A DNA stretch of 64,000 nucleotides from Pirellulales bacterium (GTDB lineage: Bacteria; Planctomycetota; Planctomycetia; Pirellulales; Lacipirellulaceae). Positions within the stretch are counted from its first letter, which is position 1. Every line of letters starts with the position of its first letter. The stretch lies in assembly GCA_019636345.1 (NCBI GenBank), contig JAHBXQ010000002.1:124001-188000 (forward strand), written 5' to 3'. Position numbers and translations under genes: made by a program. Under the pieces are notes generated by a model. It had not been told where the DNA came from, searched no databases, and was given only the letters and a program-made list of their open reading frames with translations. This document shows, piece after piece, positions 8,616 through 18,491 of the stretch.

Positions 8616-11120
8616 CTAGTCAGCGGTTTCTACGTTCACCGATAGAATCCCCACGCACGTGCTCTCGCTGCGGGGAGTCAGTTCAATGCGCAAGCGGCTG
8701 GTTGTCAGCGGCGCTGCGGGGCGCACTGTGTTGTAATTGTCGGGGGACGTGCTGTAGGAGTCGGTGTTGTAGATTGCGACCGGAGTCCACGTGCCCAGGT
8801 CGTTTGGCGTCGACAGATGCCAAGCGTCAGGAAGCTGAACCCCTCCGTTGTCATCGTAGAAGTAGGCGCCGACGCTACGAATGGCGCGGGCTTCGCCCAG
8901 ATCGATCTCGACCCATTGGGACTGGCCGCGTTGGGGCCAACTTGTCCAGCGACGGATTGACGTGTCGCGCGACGACTGCGGCGTATGCTTCATTCGCACC
9001 GCCTGGACCGTGTTTCCCTCGGCCGTGTGCGAGGCGCTTGCCCCCGCGAACTTGAGATGTTCCGGCCGCAGCAGATCGACATGCGCTAACTCGGCCCGCG
9101 TGCCGATCCAAGTCGTCATCGAACCGCGATCGCGATTGCTCCAGGCAAAGTAAGGGACCAGCTTCAAAGGCACGGGGCGAGATCCGTCCGGCAGGCGTTC
9201 CTTGGCCGGCAGGGTGATCTGGGGAAGCCCGGCTAACGGGCCTTCGGCGATCGTCATGACGGTTGCCTTGTCGACCGGCGCAGCTCCTGCAAAGAAGAAC
9301 CGGGCGACGTCGCCGCCGTTGTCGATCTCCTCGGCCGAGAAGAGCAGCGGGCCGCGGCTGACGGCTTGGCGCCCCTGGTTGGATTCAACCCGCTCGAGGC
9401 ACTGGTTCGTCCGGACCGGCATGGGCAGGTCGAGCTCCACCTGATCGCCAGGAGACCAGCGGCGTGCGACGACGGCAAACCCACGTTTCACCTCGGGGAC
9501 GACCGGCTTGCCGTTCACTGAGACAGTCCAACTCGCGGAATTCCTATCGGCGTAGCGATAGAGCTTTCCCGGAACGAACTGCTCGCCGACCCACGTCGGG
9601 ATGCGCAGTGCGATTTCAAATTCCTGGGCGGCCTGCGGGTTGACTTCCAACTTGACTGCGCCGTGCAGCGGGTAGCGAGTCGATTGCGAAAGCGCCACGG
9701 GCGAGCCGTCGATCTCCAACTCGGCGTCGTTGCTGCCGTAGAGGAGACAGGACAGCCGGCGTGGTTCTGTCGCGTACATGTGGCCGGCGATTTTGGGAAT
9801 GAGCCGGGCGAGGTTCGACGGGCAGCATGCCGTGCCGAACCAACTCGACCGCGGCGCGTGCCCCGCCGGGGCGTCGAGCGGGTTCGGGTAGAAGAAGCTC
9901 GCGCCGTCGAGGCCGATCCCCGCGAGACAGTTGTTGTAGAGGGCCGTCTCGGCGACGTCGACGTACATTGCGTCGCGGTACTTCAGGTACATCCGCATGT
10001 TGAACAGGAAATTTCCCACCCCGGCGCAGGTTTCCAGGTAGGCGTCGCGGTTCGGCAGCACGTAGCTAGGACCGAACCCCTCGATGTTGGGCACGGCCCC
10101 CAGCCCGCCGGAGATGTGCATCTTCGTATCGACGATGTCGTGCCAAATGCTGTCGAGCGCCGCCCCGTAGTCGTTCTTGCCGGTTAGGCTGTCGACTTCG
10201 GCCATGGCCGCATACATATAACACGCTCGAACCGCATGGCCGACCGCCTTGCGCTGCCGAGCCACAGGCTGGTGCTGCTGAGCGTACTCAGGTGCGTCGA
10301 TGCCGCGACCGTCAGGGATGAACGTGACCCCGCGGATGTCGAGGAACCGCTTCGCCATGTCGAGATACTGCCGATTCCCCGTGTGGAGATGGAGCTTCAC
10401 CAGCCCGAGTTCGATTTCCTGATGTCCCGGAGCTTGGTTGACCGGTCGCCCGTCGTTGTAGGCGGGATCCCCTTCGAAGAAGACCCGCTGCACATGCCGG
10501 GCGTTCTTCTCGGCGATTTCCAGCAGCGACGTCTTGCCGGTCGCCTCGGCGTATGCGACGGCGGCCTCGTACAGGTGCCCCATGTTGTACAACTCGTGGC
10601 TGTGGAGCAGGTAGCTGTAGGCACGCGGTCCCATCTCGGCTTCGTTGATCGCCCCGGTGATATGAGCGACGTACAGGTAGCCGTCGTCCTTTTGCGCGCG
10701 AGCGACGACATCGATGATCTCGTCCATTTGGGCTTCGAGGTCGACGTTCGGCTCGGCCTTGAGCATGAGCGCGGCTCCCTCCATGACCTTGTACAAGTCC
10801 GAGTCGCGGAACCTGTGCGGCGGGGGCGGCGGGCTTTGCCCCCCGTTGAGAAGGAATTCGCCGCAGAGCCGCAGCCCCTCCAGGGCTTCAGACGTGTTAC
10901 GAAACGCATGCGGCAGCGTTCGTTGTTGCAGCAACCGAATCCGCGGGGCCCAAATCTCGTCATGCAAATCCACCTGATGGAACGGCGTCAGCAGCACGAC
11001 CGCCGCATCGTCGGCCATGGCGTGCGCCAAGCCCCGTTCCGACAAGGCGAAATACGCAAGAACGACATTCCGGAGAAAGGACTTGATGAGCGCTCGGCGC
11101 GCCGCCCTACGAATCGCCAT
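8616..11120 (-). CDS. Secreted GH127-type (DUF1680) glycoside hydrolase with C-terminal discoidin-like domain
   Basis: An 834-residue exported protein. Residues 1-35 look like a signal peptide, with several Arg then a hydrophobic stretch. The body matches the beta-L-arabinofuranosidase DUF1680 family: an all-helical barrel with YLETCAGVGNFLF (Glu363, Cys365) and FGTACCPSNLARL (Cys432, Cys433), corresponding to the Zn-binding and nucleophilic Cys cluster and the acid/base Glu of GH127. The C-terminal 140 residues (WVEIDLGEARAIRSVGAYFY and later) resemble an F5/8-type carbohydrate-binding module. It probably trims plant or algal arabinosides outside the cytosol. It is isolated from other sugar genes, so the substrate is inferred only from the family. 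Confidence 0.82.
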   Translation of the reverse strand: MAIRRAARRALIKSFLRNVVLAYFALSERGLAHAMADDAAVVLLTPFHQVDLHDEIWAPRIRLLQQRTLPHAFRNTSEALEGLRLCGEFLLNGGQSPPPPPHRFRDSDLYKVMEGAALMLKAEPNVDLEAQMDEIIDVVARAQKDDGYLYVAHITGAINEAEMGPRAYSYLLHSHELYNMGHLYEAAVAYAEATGKTSLLEIAEKNARHVQRVFFEGDPAYNDGRPVNQAPGHQEIELGLVKLHLHTGNRQYLDMAKRFLDIRGVTFIPDGRGIDAPEYAQQHQPVARQRKAVGHAVRACYMYAAMAEVDSLTGKNDYGAALDSIWHDIVDTKMHISGGLGAVPNIEGFGPSYVLPNRDAYLETCAGVGNFLFNMRMYLKYRDAMYVDVAETALYNNCLAGIGLDGASFFYPNPLDAPAGHAPRSSWFGTACCPSNLARLIPKIAGHMYATEPRRLSCLLYGSNDAELEIDGSPVALSQSTRYPLHGAVKLEVNPQAAQEFEIALRIPTWVGEQFVPGKLYRYADRNSASWTVSVNGKPVVPEVKRGFAVVARRWSPGDQVELDLPMPVRTNQCLERVESNQGRQAVSRGPLLFSAEEIDNGGDVARFFFAGAAPVDKATVMTIAEGPLAGLPQITLPAKERLPDGSRPVPLKLVPYFAWSNRDRGSMTTWIGTRAELAHVDLLRPEHLKFAGASASHTAEGNTVQAVRMKHTPQSSRDTSIRRWTSWPQRGQSQWVEIDLGEARAIRSVGAYFYDDNGGVQLPDAWHLSTPNDLGTWTPVAIYNTDSYSTSPDNYNTVRPAAPLTTSRLRIELTPRSESTCVGILSVNVETAD

Positions 11121-11209
11121 GATCTCTCTTTCACGCGGGAGGTCGCATCAGGTTCGACTTCGTCGAAGCGCATCCGCAAAAACGCTCCGAGCGGGCGGCG
11201 ATCTAAGAA

Positions 11210-12469
11210 CTACAGCCCTACTGTCGCTGCGGGTTTGTCAGAGGCGTATCCCGCCTCCGCCTCCTTGAGGCACTGCTTGATCTGCCTTACAGCCTGTTTG
11301 AGCCGATTCTCGTTCTCCACGAGCGACATCCGCAAGTATCCCTCGCCGGCGGGGCCGAAGCCGCTGCCGGGACTTACGGCGACGTTCCCTTTCTCGAGCA
11401 GCATCATCGCGAAGTCCATCGTGCTCATTCGGCTTCGCCACGGCTCGGGGACTGGCGCCCAGACGAACATCCCGGCCTTCGGCGGAGTGACGTCCCAACC
11501 CAGGCGCGTGAGACCTTCGCACAGCGCATCGCGGCGGCTTTCATAGATGTGTGCCTGTTCTTCGACCGCGGCGTCGGTGTGCCGCAGCGCCATGATCGCG
11601 GCGATCTGGATCGCCTGGAACATGCCGTAGTCGTAGTAGCCCTTGATCGTGGCCAGCGCAGTCACCATCTCGCGGTTGCCGCAGCAATAGCCGACCCGCC
11701 AGCCGGCCATATTGTACCCCTTGCTCATCGTGGTGAACTCGACCCCCACGTCCTTGGCGCCGGGCGAGGCGAGAAAGCTCGGGGGCTGGTAGCCGTCGTA
11801 CGCCACGTCGGCGTACGCGAAATCGCTGAGCACCATCAGGTTGTACCGCTTGGCGAGCTTCACCACCTCGTCGAAAAACGGTTGCTCGACCACCACGCTC
11901 GACGGATTGTGCGGGTAATTGATCACCAGCATCTTCGGCTTGGGATACAGGTGCTCGCAGGTGTAGGCGATGTTCGAGAGGAACTTGTCGCTGTCGGCCA
12001 CATCGAGCGCGATCACGTTCCCCGACGCCAGGGCGATCGCATAGACATGGATCGGAAAGTACGGAGCGGGGACGATTGCCGTGTCGCCGGGGCCCATCAG
12101 CGCCAGGCACATGTGGCTGAACCCCTCCTTAGAGCCCAGGCAGACCAGCACCTCGCCGTCAGGATCAAGCCGGACGCCGTACTTCTTAAAGTACTTGGCC
12201 CCCACTTCGCGCCGCAGATTGGCGATGCCGATGTTCTTCGAGTACCCGTGATTGTCCGGATCGCGGGCCGCCTCGGCGAGTTTCTCGATCACGAGATCCT
12301 GCGGCGGGTCGCTGGGGTTGCCCATCCCCAGGTCGATTGTGTCGATGTTGTTGCGCCGCTTGCTGTAGAGCGCGGCATTGATCCGCCCGAACAGGTACGG
12401 CGGCAGCCGTTTGACCCGCTCGGCGATCTCGACGCGGAAGGGAGGGACGGGGTCGGGCGTGGCAGACAT
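11210..12469 (-). CDS. alaC: PLP-dependent aminotransferase, AlaC-like (alanine-synthesizing)
   Basis: A class I/II aminotransferase of 419 residues that closely resembles E. coli AlaC/Yfd[14 protein letters not shown] near the start, [42 protein letters not shown], and the PLP-binding [15 protein letters not shown] with the catalytic Lys. AlaC makes alanine from pyruvate and glutamate. LL-diaminopimelate aminotransferase is the closest alternative; planctomycete homologs carry either name, so the substrate is not certain. The ATG at 12469 gives the family N-terminus; no clear Shine-Dalgarno precedes it. Confidence 0.85.
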   Translation of the reverse strand: MSATPDPVPPFRVEIAERVKRLPPYLFGRINAALYSKRRNNIDTIDLGMGNPSDPPQDLVIEKLAEAARDPDNHGYSKNIGIANLRREVGAKYFKKYGVRLDPDGEVLVCLGSKEGFSHMCLALMGPGDTAIVPAPYFPIHVYAIALASGNVIALDVADSDKFLSNIAYTCEHLYPKPKMLVINYPHNPSSVVVEQPFFDEVVKLAKRYNLMVLSDFAYADVAYDGYQPPSFLASPGAKDVGVEFTTMSKGYNMAGWRVGYCCGNREMVTALATIKGYYDYGMFQAIQIAAIMALRHTDAAVEEQAHIYESRRDALCEGLTRLGWDVTPPKAGMFVWAPVPEPWRSRMSTMDFAMMLLEKGNVAVSPGSGFGPAGEGYLRMSLVENENRLKQAVRQIKQCLKEAEAGYASDKPAATVGL

Positions 12470-12521
12470 AGGGCGGAGGCGTCGTGGTCGGGAAGGACCA
12501 AGCATTGCGGGGGTATGAAAC

Positions 12522-12555
12522 GAGGCAGGCGAACCCGCGAAGGTTCGCCTGCCTC
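12522..12555 (-). terminator. Perfect 13-bp hairpin, probable terminator of the parvulin gene
   Basis: GAGGCAGGCGAAC pairs exactly with GTTCGCCTGCCTC around an 8-nt loop. Read leftward, downstream of the parvulin gene, it is followed by GTTTCAT, a weak T-tract, so termination may be partly factor-dependent. The hairpin itself is certain. Confidence 0.55.
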
Positions 12556-12608
12556 AGTATAACGCTGCCGGCTTTGAGCGGTCAAAGAGACCGGTATCGT
12601 GCGTTCGG

Positions 12609-14558
12609 CTATCGAACCCCTGCCGTCGGGCGGACGGCGGCGTCCTGGCGGACGGTCGCTTGACGCTGCCCAGGCTTGCGGTCCTCGGGGCGACTCGAGG
12701 TGCCGGCGAGAAAGTTGTCGATCTTTGCGCTCGAGCGGATCTGGTCGTACTTCTCGCTCATCGCCATCCGCAGCTTCTTCTCGAAGATGTCGCGCTGCAG
12801 CAGGTCGCGGACTTCGCTCTCTTTGACGTCGATCGGCTTCGTACGTCCTTCGGACCGTAGGATAATGTACTTGTCCTCAACCTGAACGATTCCGGAAAGC
12901 TGACCCGGCTGAAGCTGGAACGCCACGTCCTCAAGCTGCGGCTGGCCGCCGTGCCGGCCCAGCGGAGGCACCTCGCCCCGCAACGCTCGGCTGGTCGGTT
13001 CGATCGAGTACTGCTCGGCCAGGTCGCCGAAGAACTCCAGCGACGGATTCTTACGGGCCATGTCCCACACCTCCTGGGCGCGACGCATGTTGTCGAGCAC
13101 GATTGCCCGGCACATCACTCGCTCGCCGTAGTTCGCCTCGAATCCCTTGCGGATGTCGGCTTCGTCGACGATCACTTCGCGAGCAGTCAGTTTTTTGAGC
13201 GCCGTCGAAGGCCACAGGGCGTCGCGGTAGTACTCGTCCTGGTCGATTCCCTGGTCGACCGTGACCATTTGCATCCACTTGGTCAAGTCGGCTTTGCCCT
13301 GGGCGTCGACCACCCCGGCCAACTCCGCGGCGTGCCGCATTTCAGCGTCGATGTCGGCCTGAGCGACGGTGAGGTTGGCGGCCTTCAGCGCCTGCAGCAA
13401 GAGCATCTGCGAGATCTCGGCTTCGAGCACTTCTTCGCCATGGCGCAGGAGGCATTCCTTGTCGAGATCGCTGCGCAGGATGCGGTCGCCGTTGACAGTG
13501 GCCACGACGCCGGGCATCTGCTGGCTCAGCTTGGCGTCGTTCAGCACGTTTTGGATCGTCGCGGTCTTCTGCAGGCTGCCGAACAGCTCGTGCGCGGCGG
13601 TTCGCAACTTCTCTTCCTTGATCTGCTCCTCGATCTTGCTTTGCACCTGCGCCAGCGGCGTGGCCCGCGCGGGGATGCGGGCTTCGCACTTGAGCAGAAT
13701 GTGCTGGTTCCCCACCTGTACGACCGGCGACACCTGTCCCGGCTGCAACGCGAACGCCGCCGACTCGACGGCCTGATCCCCCAGGTGCCGACGGATCGGC
13801 TGGATGAGCCCGCCGACGCTGGCGCTGTTGACGTCTTCGGACTGCTCGATCGCGGCCCGGGCGAACGCCTCGGGGTTCGCGGCGAGCTGTTGCTGCAGTC
13901 GCTGGGCTTTGGTCGCATCGCTGACGGCGATCAGCCGGGCCCGGATCATCTCGCCGTATTCGCGTTCGTAGACCTGATTGATCTCCTGGACGGTCGGCTT
14001 AATCGACTCGCCGGCCAACTTGCGAAGCGCGAGCGTGGGCCACACGATGTCGCGAGCGTATTGCTGCGGGGTGATGCCTCGTTCCTTCTGCAGCATCTCG
14101 AACCACTGCTCACGTCCCAGTTGGAACCGCTTGGCCATCCGGTCGATCTCGGCGGAGATTTCCTGATCGGTCACCTCGATGCCGCGGTTGGCGCAGTGAT
14201 TGGCGATGAGCCGCTTGTTGACGAGGCTTTCGAGCACCTCTTCGCCGAAGCGGCGGACGCAGGCGTCGGCCAGCTTTTGCCGACTGACGTCTTCGCCGTT
14301 GACGATCGCCATGACGTCGTGCTCGGGACGACCGATACGGGGCAGGGGGGCTTCTGCGACGGGCGGCGCGGTCTTGGTCGCCGGCGTTTGGGCCGCGGCT
14401 TCGCGGCCTCCGGCCCCGTGACGCACGAGCGCCGCGACGGCGAGCACCAACACGGCGCCCACGAGCCACGCGGCGCGACGTTTCCATTCGCGAGAACGTA
14501 CGGTCGTGGCGGCGGGCGAAGCGGCGCGCGACCGCGCCGCAGCTTCCTTGCTGCTCAT
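12609..14558 (-). CDS. Membrane-anchored SurA/PpiC-type peptidylprolyl isomerase with two parvulin modules
   Basis: 649 residues: a cytosolic tail, one membrane anchor (about 29-45), a Pro/Ala linker, then two similar modules. Each module has a SurA-like N-terminal helix block (IVNGEDVSRQKLADACVRRF; VNGDRILRSDLDKECLLRH) followed by a rotamase-like segment ending in LQPGQVSPVVQV-x-x-x-HILLKCE or LQPGQLSGIVQVEDKYIILR. Periplasmic folding of exported or outer-membrane proteins is the likely role. The start at 14558 has GGAG 8 nt upstream. Whether both rotamase domains are active is unclear; the second lacks an obvious HHS-type core. Confidence 0.82.
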   Translation of the reverse strand: MSSKEAAARSRAASPAATTVRSREWKRRAAWLVGAVLVLAVAALVRHGAGGREAAAQTPATKTAPPVAEAPLPRIGRPEHDVMAIVNGEDVSRQKLADACVRRFGEEVLESLVNKRLIANHCANRGIEVTDQEISAEIDRMAKRFQLGREQWFEMLQKERGITPQQYARDIVWPTLALRKLAGESIKPTVQEINQVYEREYGEMIRARLIAVSDATKAQRLQQQLAANPEAFARAAIEQSEDVNSASVGGLIQPIRRHLGDQAVESAAFALQPGQVSPVVQVGNQHILLKCEARIPARATPLAQVQSKIEEQIKEEKLRTAAHELFGSLQKTATIQNVLNDAKLSQQMPGVVATVNGDRILRSDLDKECLLRHGEEVLEAEISQMLLLQALKAANLTVAQADIDAEMRHAAELAGVVDAQGKADLTKWMQMVTVDQGIDQDEYYRDALWPSTALKKLTAREVIVDEADIRKGFEANYGERVMCRAIVLDNMRRAQEVWDMARKNPSLEFFGDLAEQYSIEPTSRALRGEVPPLGRHGGQPQLEDVAFQLQPGQLSGIVQVEDKYIILRSEGRTKPIDVKESEVRDLLQRDIFEKKLRMAMSEKYDQIRSSAKIDNFLAGTSSRPEDRKPGQRQATVRQDAAVRPTAGVR

Positions 14559-14748
14559 GACGGTTTCTCCATAAACCGAGTCAAGAATCTGGGTCGACGC
14601 GCCCCGAACACGGGAGCGGGCGCGCACACGCAACGGGTTGAGTTGCGCGGGGGAGTATAGGCGAGGCCGGGAAATCCAGGCAAGAGAAGTTGAACAAGCG
14701 GGTGCTAGCAAGCGATGCGCGCACAGGCGGCCTCGTCCGACCCTTCGC

Positions 14749-15309
14749 TCAGCCTTCCATCACCTCGGCTTCTTTCGCCTTGGCAAGCTCGCTGGCTTGG
14801 TTCTCGAACTTCTTGGTGAGTTCCTGCACCTCGTCCTTGAGGCCTTTGCAGTCGTCCTCGCTCAGAAGCTTGTCCTTCTCGCTTGCGTCGGCGTGCTTGT
14901 TCGCGTCGCGGCGGACGTTGCGGATCGAGACCTTCGTCTCCTCGGTGAGATCCTTAATCCGGGCGACCATTTTCTTGCGGACGTCGCCCGACAGTGCCGG
15001 AATATTCAGGCGAATCACCTTGCCGTCGTTGTTGGGCGCCAAGCCCAGATCGCTGGCGATGATCGCCTTCTCGATGTCCTTGAGAATTGACGGATCGAAC
15101 GGCCGGATGACGATCTGCTGCGGCTCAGGGGCGCTGACCGAACCGAGTTGCTTGAGCGGCGTCGGCGAGCCGTAGGCGTCGACTCGCAGCGAGTCGACGA
15201 GCCCCGGATTCGCCCGTCCGGTGCGAATTCCCGTAAGATCGCCTTTGAGCTTGGCGATCGCCTTTTCCATGCGTTCCTCGGAGTCGAGGAGGATTTCATC
15301 GAAGGTCAT
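14749..15309 (-). CDS. frr: Ribosome recycling factor
   Basis: Splits the post-termination ribosome with EF-G. The 186 residues match the family (185). Diagnostic segments: GIRTGRANPGLVDSLRVDAYG, PLKQLGSVSAPEPQQIVI, RPFDPSILKDIEKAI, LNIPALSGDVRKKMV and VRRDANKHA. The ATG at 15309 has AAGGAG about 9 nt upstream; a longer in-frame reading is not needed. It follows pyrH by 195 bp in the standard rpsB-tsf-pyrH-frr order. Confidence 0.97.
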   Translation of the reverse strand: MTFDEILLDSEERMEKAIAKLKGDLTGIRTGRANPGLVDSLRVDAYGSPTPLKQLGSVSAPEPQQIVIRPFDPSILKDIEKAIIASDLGLAPNNDGKVIRLNIPALSGDVRKKMVARIKDLTEETKVSIRNVRRDANKHADASEKDKLLSEDDCKGLKDEVQELTKKFENQASELAKAKEAEVMEG

Positions 15310-15504
15310 TGGGCGTCGCTCCTTGGTCGTTGAACCGCTGATTTCACGGATGAGGGTCAACCAACCGCAAGAAAGGCGCTGCACGACGCCGCATAGCAAA
15401 CGACGGTCGATGAATCGCCGGCCAGGTCAGCCATTGTGCTTCGTCAGGGACTGATGGGCCTCTTGAGGCTGCTCCAATTTCGGAAAAATTCGCGCAGGAT
15501 GCGA

Positions 15505-16248
15505 TCAATCGCGTTTCCCGCTCGTCACCCGCGTGCCGATCGTCTCGCCGCGGACTGCGCGTTCGATGTTGCCGTCTTCGCGGTAATTGAACACCAGGAT
15601 CGGCAGGTCGTGTTCCATGCAGTGCGCGATCGCCGTCGGGTCCATGACCCGCAGATTCTGGTTGCGACACTGCTCGAACGTCAGGTCGCGGTAGAGGACC
15701 GCGTGGGGATTCTTCTCGGGGTCGTCGCTGTAAACGCCGTCGACGCGGGTCGCCTTCATCAGGATGTCGGCGTCGAGTTCCAGGGCCTTTTGCGCCGCGG
15801 CCGTGTCGGTGGTGACGAACGGGGCGCCTGTGCCGCCGGCGAGGATTACGATTCGCCCCTTTTCCAGGTGGCGCCGGGCGCGACGACGGATGAACGGTTC
15901 GGCGACGCCGTCCATCTTGATCGCGCTCATCAGCCGAGTTTCGCATCCCAGCGATTCCAACGCGTCCTGCAACGCCAGCCCGTTGATGACCGTCGCGAGC
16001 ATCCCCATGTAGTGGGCCGTCGCTTCGTGCACGCTCGAATTGCCGGCAGTGAACTGAGCGCCGCGGAGGATGTTCCCCCCGCCGATGACGATGGCGATCT
16101 CGACTCCCTGCTGTTTCGCCCGATAGGTCTGCGCGGAAATATGCACGACCTCGGTCATGCTGATCCCCCGCTCGCCCCGCGGGGCAAAGCTCTCGCCGGA
16201 GAGTTTCAAAATGACGCGGCGATAGGGGCCGGACGTGGGTTCGCTCAT
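15505..16248 (-). CDS. pyrH: Uridylate kinase (UMP kinase)
   Basis: Hexameric amino-acid-kinase-fold enzyme phosphorylating UMP to UDP. In 247 residues it shows [57 protein letters not shown] and [13 protein letters not shown], all hallmarks. It lies between tsf and frr. A terminator sits between tsf and pyrH, so pyrH may use its own promoter or read-through. Confidence 0.97.
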   Translation of the reverse strand: MSEPTSGPYRRVILKLSGESFAPRGERGISMTEVVHISAQTYRAKQQGVEIAIVIGGGNILRGAQFTAGNSSVHEATAHYMGMLATVINGLALQDALESLGCETRLMSAIKMDGVAEPFIRRRARRHLEKGRIVILAGGTGAPFVTTDTAAAQKALELDADILMKATRVDGVYSDDPEKNPHAVLYRDLTFEQCRNQNLRVMDPTAIAHCMEHDLPILVFNYREDGNIERAVRGETIGTRVTSGKRD

Positions 16249-16365
16249 GGCGTCGTTGCAAATGCAGGAGGGGAAGTCGCGCGCGGCGCTAGAGCGGTCG
16301 AGCCGCTCGCCAACTCGATCCTCGCGAGACCGCGAGACCGCGCGAGACGAGTCTGACGGGTCCGT

Positions 16366-16393
16366 AAAAAAGCCCCGAGGGTCGCTCGGGGCT
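16366..16393 (-). terminator. Intrinsic terminator after tsf
   Basis: On the minus strand AGCCCCGAG pairs with CTCGGGGCT around a 5-nt loop and is followed by TTTTT. It lies 25 bp past the tsf stop and probably ends the rpsB-tsf transcript before pyrH. Just beyond (about 16319-16350) is a short tandem of CGCGAGAC units. Confidence 0.85.
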
Positions 16394-16417
16394 TCGTCGT
16401 TACTTCTCGGGAGCGGT

Positions 16418-17257
16418 TCATTCCGCGGCAGCGGCTTCGCCGAGCTGCCAGCGGATGAACCGTTTCACCTTCATGCCGCCTTCCTTGGCGAGTTGGCCGA
16501 CCGTCTTCGCCTCGTCGCGCACGAACGGTTGCTCGGTGAGGACGTGCTCGGCGTAGAAGTTCTTCATCCGGCCTTCGATCATCTTCTCGATGATGTTCTC
16601 TGGCTTCCCTTCGGAGCGCGCTCGCTCCTTCTGGATTTGGCGTTCCTGTTCGATGGCGGCCGGGTCCAGCTCCTCTTTGCTGGCCGCTTTGGGGCTCATC
16701 GCCGCGACGTGCAGAGCGACGTCCTTGGCCAGTTCGTCGTTCCCGCCTTCGACCTCGGCGAGCACGCCGATCTTGGCCATGTGGACGAATCCGCCGCACG
16801 GGGCGTCAATCCGCTCAAGCCGGGTCAGGTTGAACACTTCGCGGATCTTGTTCTGGATCTCGTCGCGCCAGTCTTCGAGCGTCTGCCCCTTCTTGCTCGG
16901 GGCGGGTTGCTTCCACAAGTCCTCCGCGGACTTGGCGCCGGGGCCCTTGGCAAGCTGGGTCGCCAAGTCGTTCGCCAGGGCGACGAACTCCTCGTTCGAA
17001 GCGACCGGGGCGCTCTCGCACTTCAGCTCGATCATGGCGCCCACTTTGCCGGCCACGCTGGCGTAGACGCCGATGCGGCCTTCTTCGGTGGTGCGGTCGG
17101 TCCGCTTGCCCATGAACTTCTTGCCCGCCTCGCGCAGGGTCTGCTTGGCGGCTTCCATGTCGCCGCCGCTCTCGGTCAGGGCCTTCTTGCATTCCATCAT
17201 GGGAAGCTGCGTTTCGTCGCGCAGCTTCTTGACCATGTCAGCGGTAATCTCCGGCAT
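16418..17257 (-). CDS. tsf: Elongation factor Ts
   Basis: Nucleotide exchange factor for EF-Tu. The 279-residue protein has the N-terminal UBA-like [34 protein letters not shown] region carrying the TDF-like exchange segment ([10 protein letters not shown]), followed by the core ([17 protein letters not shown]). It lies downstream of rpsB on the same strand, with the hairpin terminator immediately after. Confidence 0.96.
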   Translation of the reverse strand: MPEITADMVKKLRDETQLPMMECKKALTESGGDMEAAKQTLREAGKKFMGKRTDRTTEEGRIGVYASVAGKVGAMIELKCESAPVASNEEFVALANDLATQLAKGPGAKSAEDLWKQPAPSKKGQTLEDWRDEIQNKIREVFNLTRLERIDAPCGGFVHMAKIGVLAEVEGGNDELAKDVALHVAAMSPKAASKEELDPAAIEQERQIQKERARSEGKPENIIEKMIEGRMKNFYAEHVLTEQPFVRDEAKTVGQLAKEGGMKVKRFIRWQLGEAAAAE

Positions 17258-17413
17258 GGAACTCGTTGCTCCTTGAATCTCGTGTCGCTTGAATCGGTGG
17301 ATTATCCGGCGGGTCAGGGCGAGGGCTCGGCAGGCCTACGCAGGCGAAGCCGCTCTCGCGGTCGCTTGCCGGCCTTCGCGTCGTCGACCGCGACGACCAG
17401 CCCCCGCGAAGCG

Positions 17414-18145
17414 TTACTCCTTCGCTTCCGCCCCTTCGTTGCGTTGCTGCTGCGTGACGGTCGCCTTGATCTTGCCTTGGGCGATCGCGTCGGCCAGCAT
17501 CCGCACGACGATCTCGATCGAACGCATGCTGTCGTCGTTGCCGGGGATCGGCAGGTCGACCAGATCGGGGTCGCAGTCGGTGTCGATCAGGGCCACCGTG
17601 GCGATTCCCAGCTTGCGGGCTTCGCTGACCGCGTTCTTTTCCTTGCGCGGATCAACGATGACCAGGCACTCCGGAAGGCGGGTCATCGTACGCATGCCGT
17701 GCAGGTTTTGATGGATCTTGCGGTACTCGCGGTTGAGCGTCGACTGCATCTTCTTCGAGTACGTGTTGATTTCCTCGCTGTTGAGGATGCGATCCAACTG
17801 CTCGAGCCGACCGAGTCGGTCGCGGATCGTGCGGAAGTTGGTCAGCGTGCCTCCTAGCCAGCGGTCGGCTACGTAGGGCATGTGGCACCGCTCGGCCTCA
17901 CGTTGAATCGTCTCGCGAGCTTGACGCTTGGTTCCCACGAACAGGATCTGGCTGTTGCGCGAGGCTACGTCGTGCAGGTACTTCTTGGCACGCAGCAGGC
18001 CGCGGACCGTCTCGCGAACGTCGATGATATGGATCAGATTACGGCGGGCGTAAATGTACGGCCGCATCTTGGGATTCCAGCGGCTGCTGCGGTGGCCGAA
18101 GTGGACGCCCGACTCGACCAACTCTTTGACTAGTTCCGAGGACAC
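17414..18145 (-). CDS. rpsB: 30S ribosomal protein S2
   Basis: Small-subunit protein uS2, 243 residues from the GTG at 18145, which has AGGAG 9 nt upstream. Diagnostic segments are [62 protein letters not shown] and [14 protein letters not shown] longer in-frame reading extends through the leader and promoter and is rejected. It is the first gene of the translation cluster. Confidence 0.97.
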   Translation of the reverse strand: MSSELVKELVESGVHFGHRSSRWNPKMRPYIYARRNLIHIIDVRETVRGLLRAKKYLHDVASRNSQILFVGTKRQARETIQREAERCHMPYVADRWLGGTLTNFRTIRDRLGRLEQLDRILNSEEINTYSKKMQSTLNREYRKIHQNLHGMRTMTRLPECLVIVDPRKEKNAVSEARKLGIATVALIDTDCDPDLVDLPIPGNDDSMRSIEIVVRMLADAIAQGKIKATVTQQQRNEGAEAKE

Positions 18146-18312
18146 GAGGGGATGCTCCTGACGGCGTGGCACGCCGGCTATGTCCCGCCCCGGGCACGTG
18201 CTGGGGGAGGGCGTCCGACGTTGGAAACGTTCATTCGGCCTGAATTCAATCCCGGCGGGGGGACTGCCCCCGCACGGAGTGGCTCGGGCCGGGCGAGCCA
18301 AGTTAGCCCTGC

Positions 18313-18341
18313 AATTTAGTGGGGCGGCAGTTGACAGTCAA
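18313..18341 (-). promoter_or_regulatory. rpsB promoter with a long leader
   Basis: On the minus strand TTGACT (18341-18336), exactly 17 bp, then TAAATT (18318-18313). Transcription would start near 18306, giving a leader of about 160 nt before the rpsB GTG. Such long leaders are where S2 autoregulates its own mRNA in other bacteria. The leader contains a G5/C5 hairpin around 18260-18280. The elements are read directly; autoregulation is inference. Confidence 0.65.
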
Positions 18342-18491
18342 TCGGCCCGGAGACCGGCAATTTCAGCAAAACCTCTCGCGGCTCAACGACTTACGCCGTC
18401 AGGCACGGCTCGCCGCGGCCGACGTGGCACGCGGGGGCTTGGTTTGCTACGCTTCCGACCCATTTTGCCCATTCGCCGCCGGGGAAGCTCG

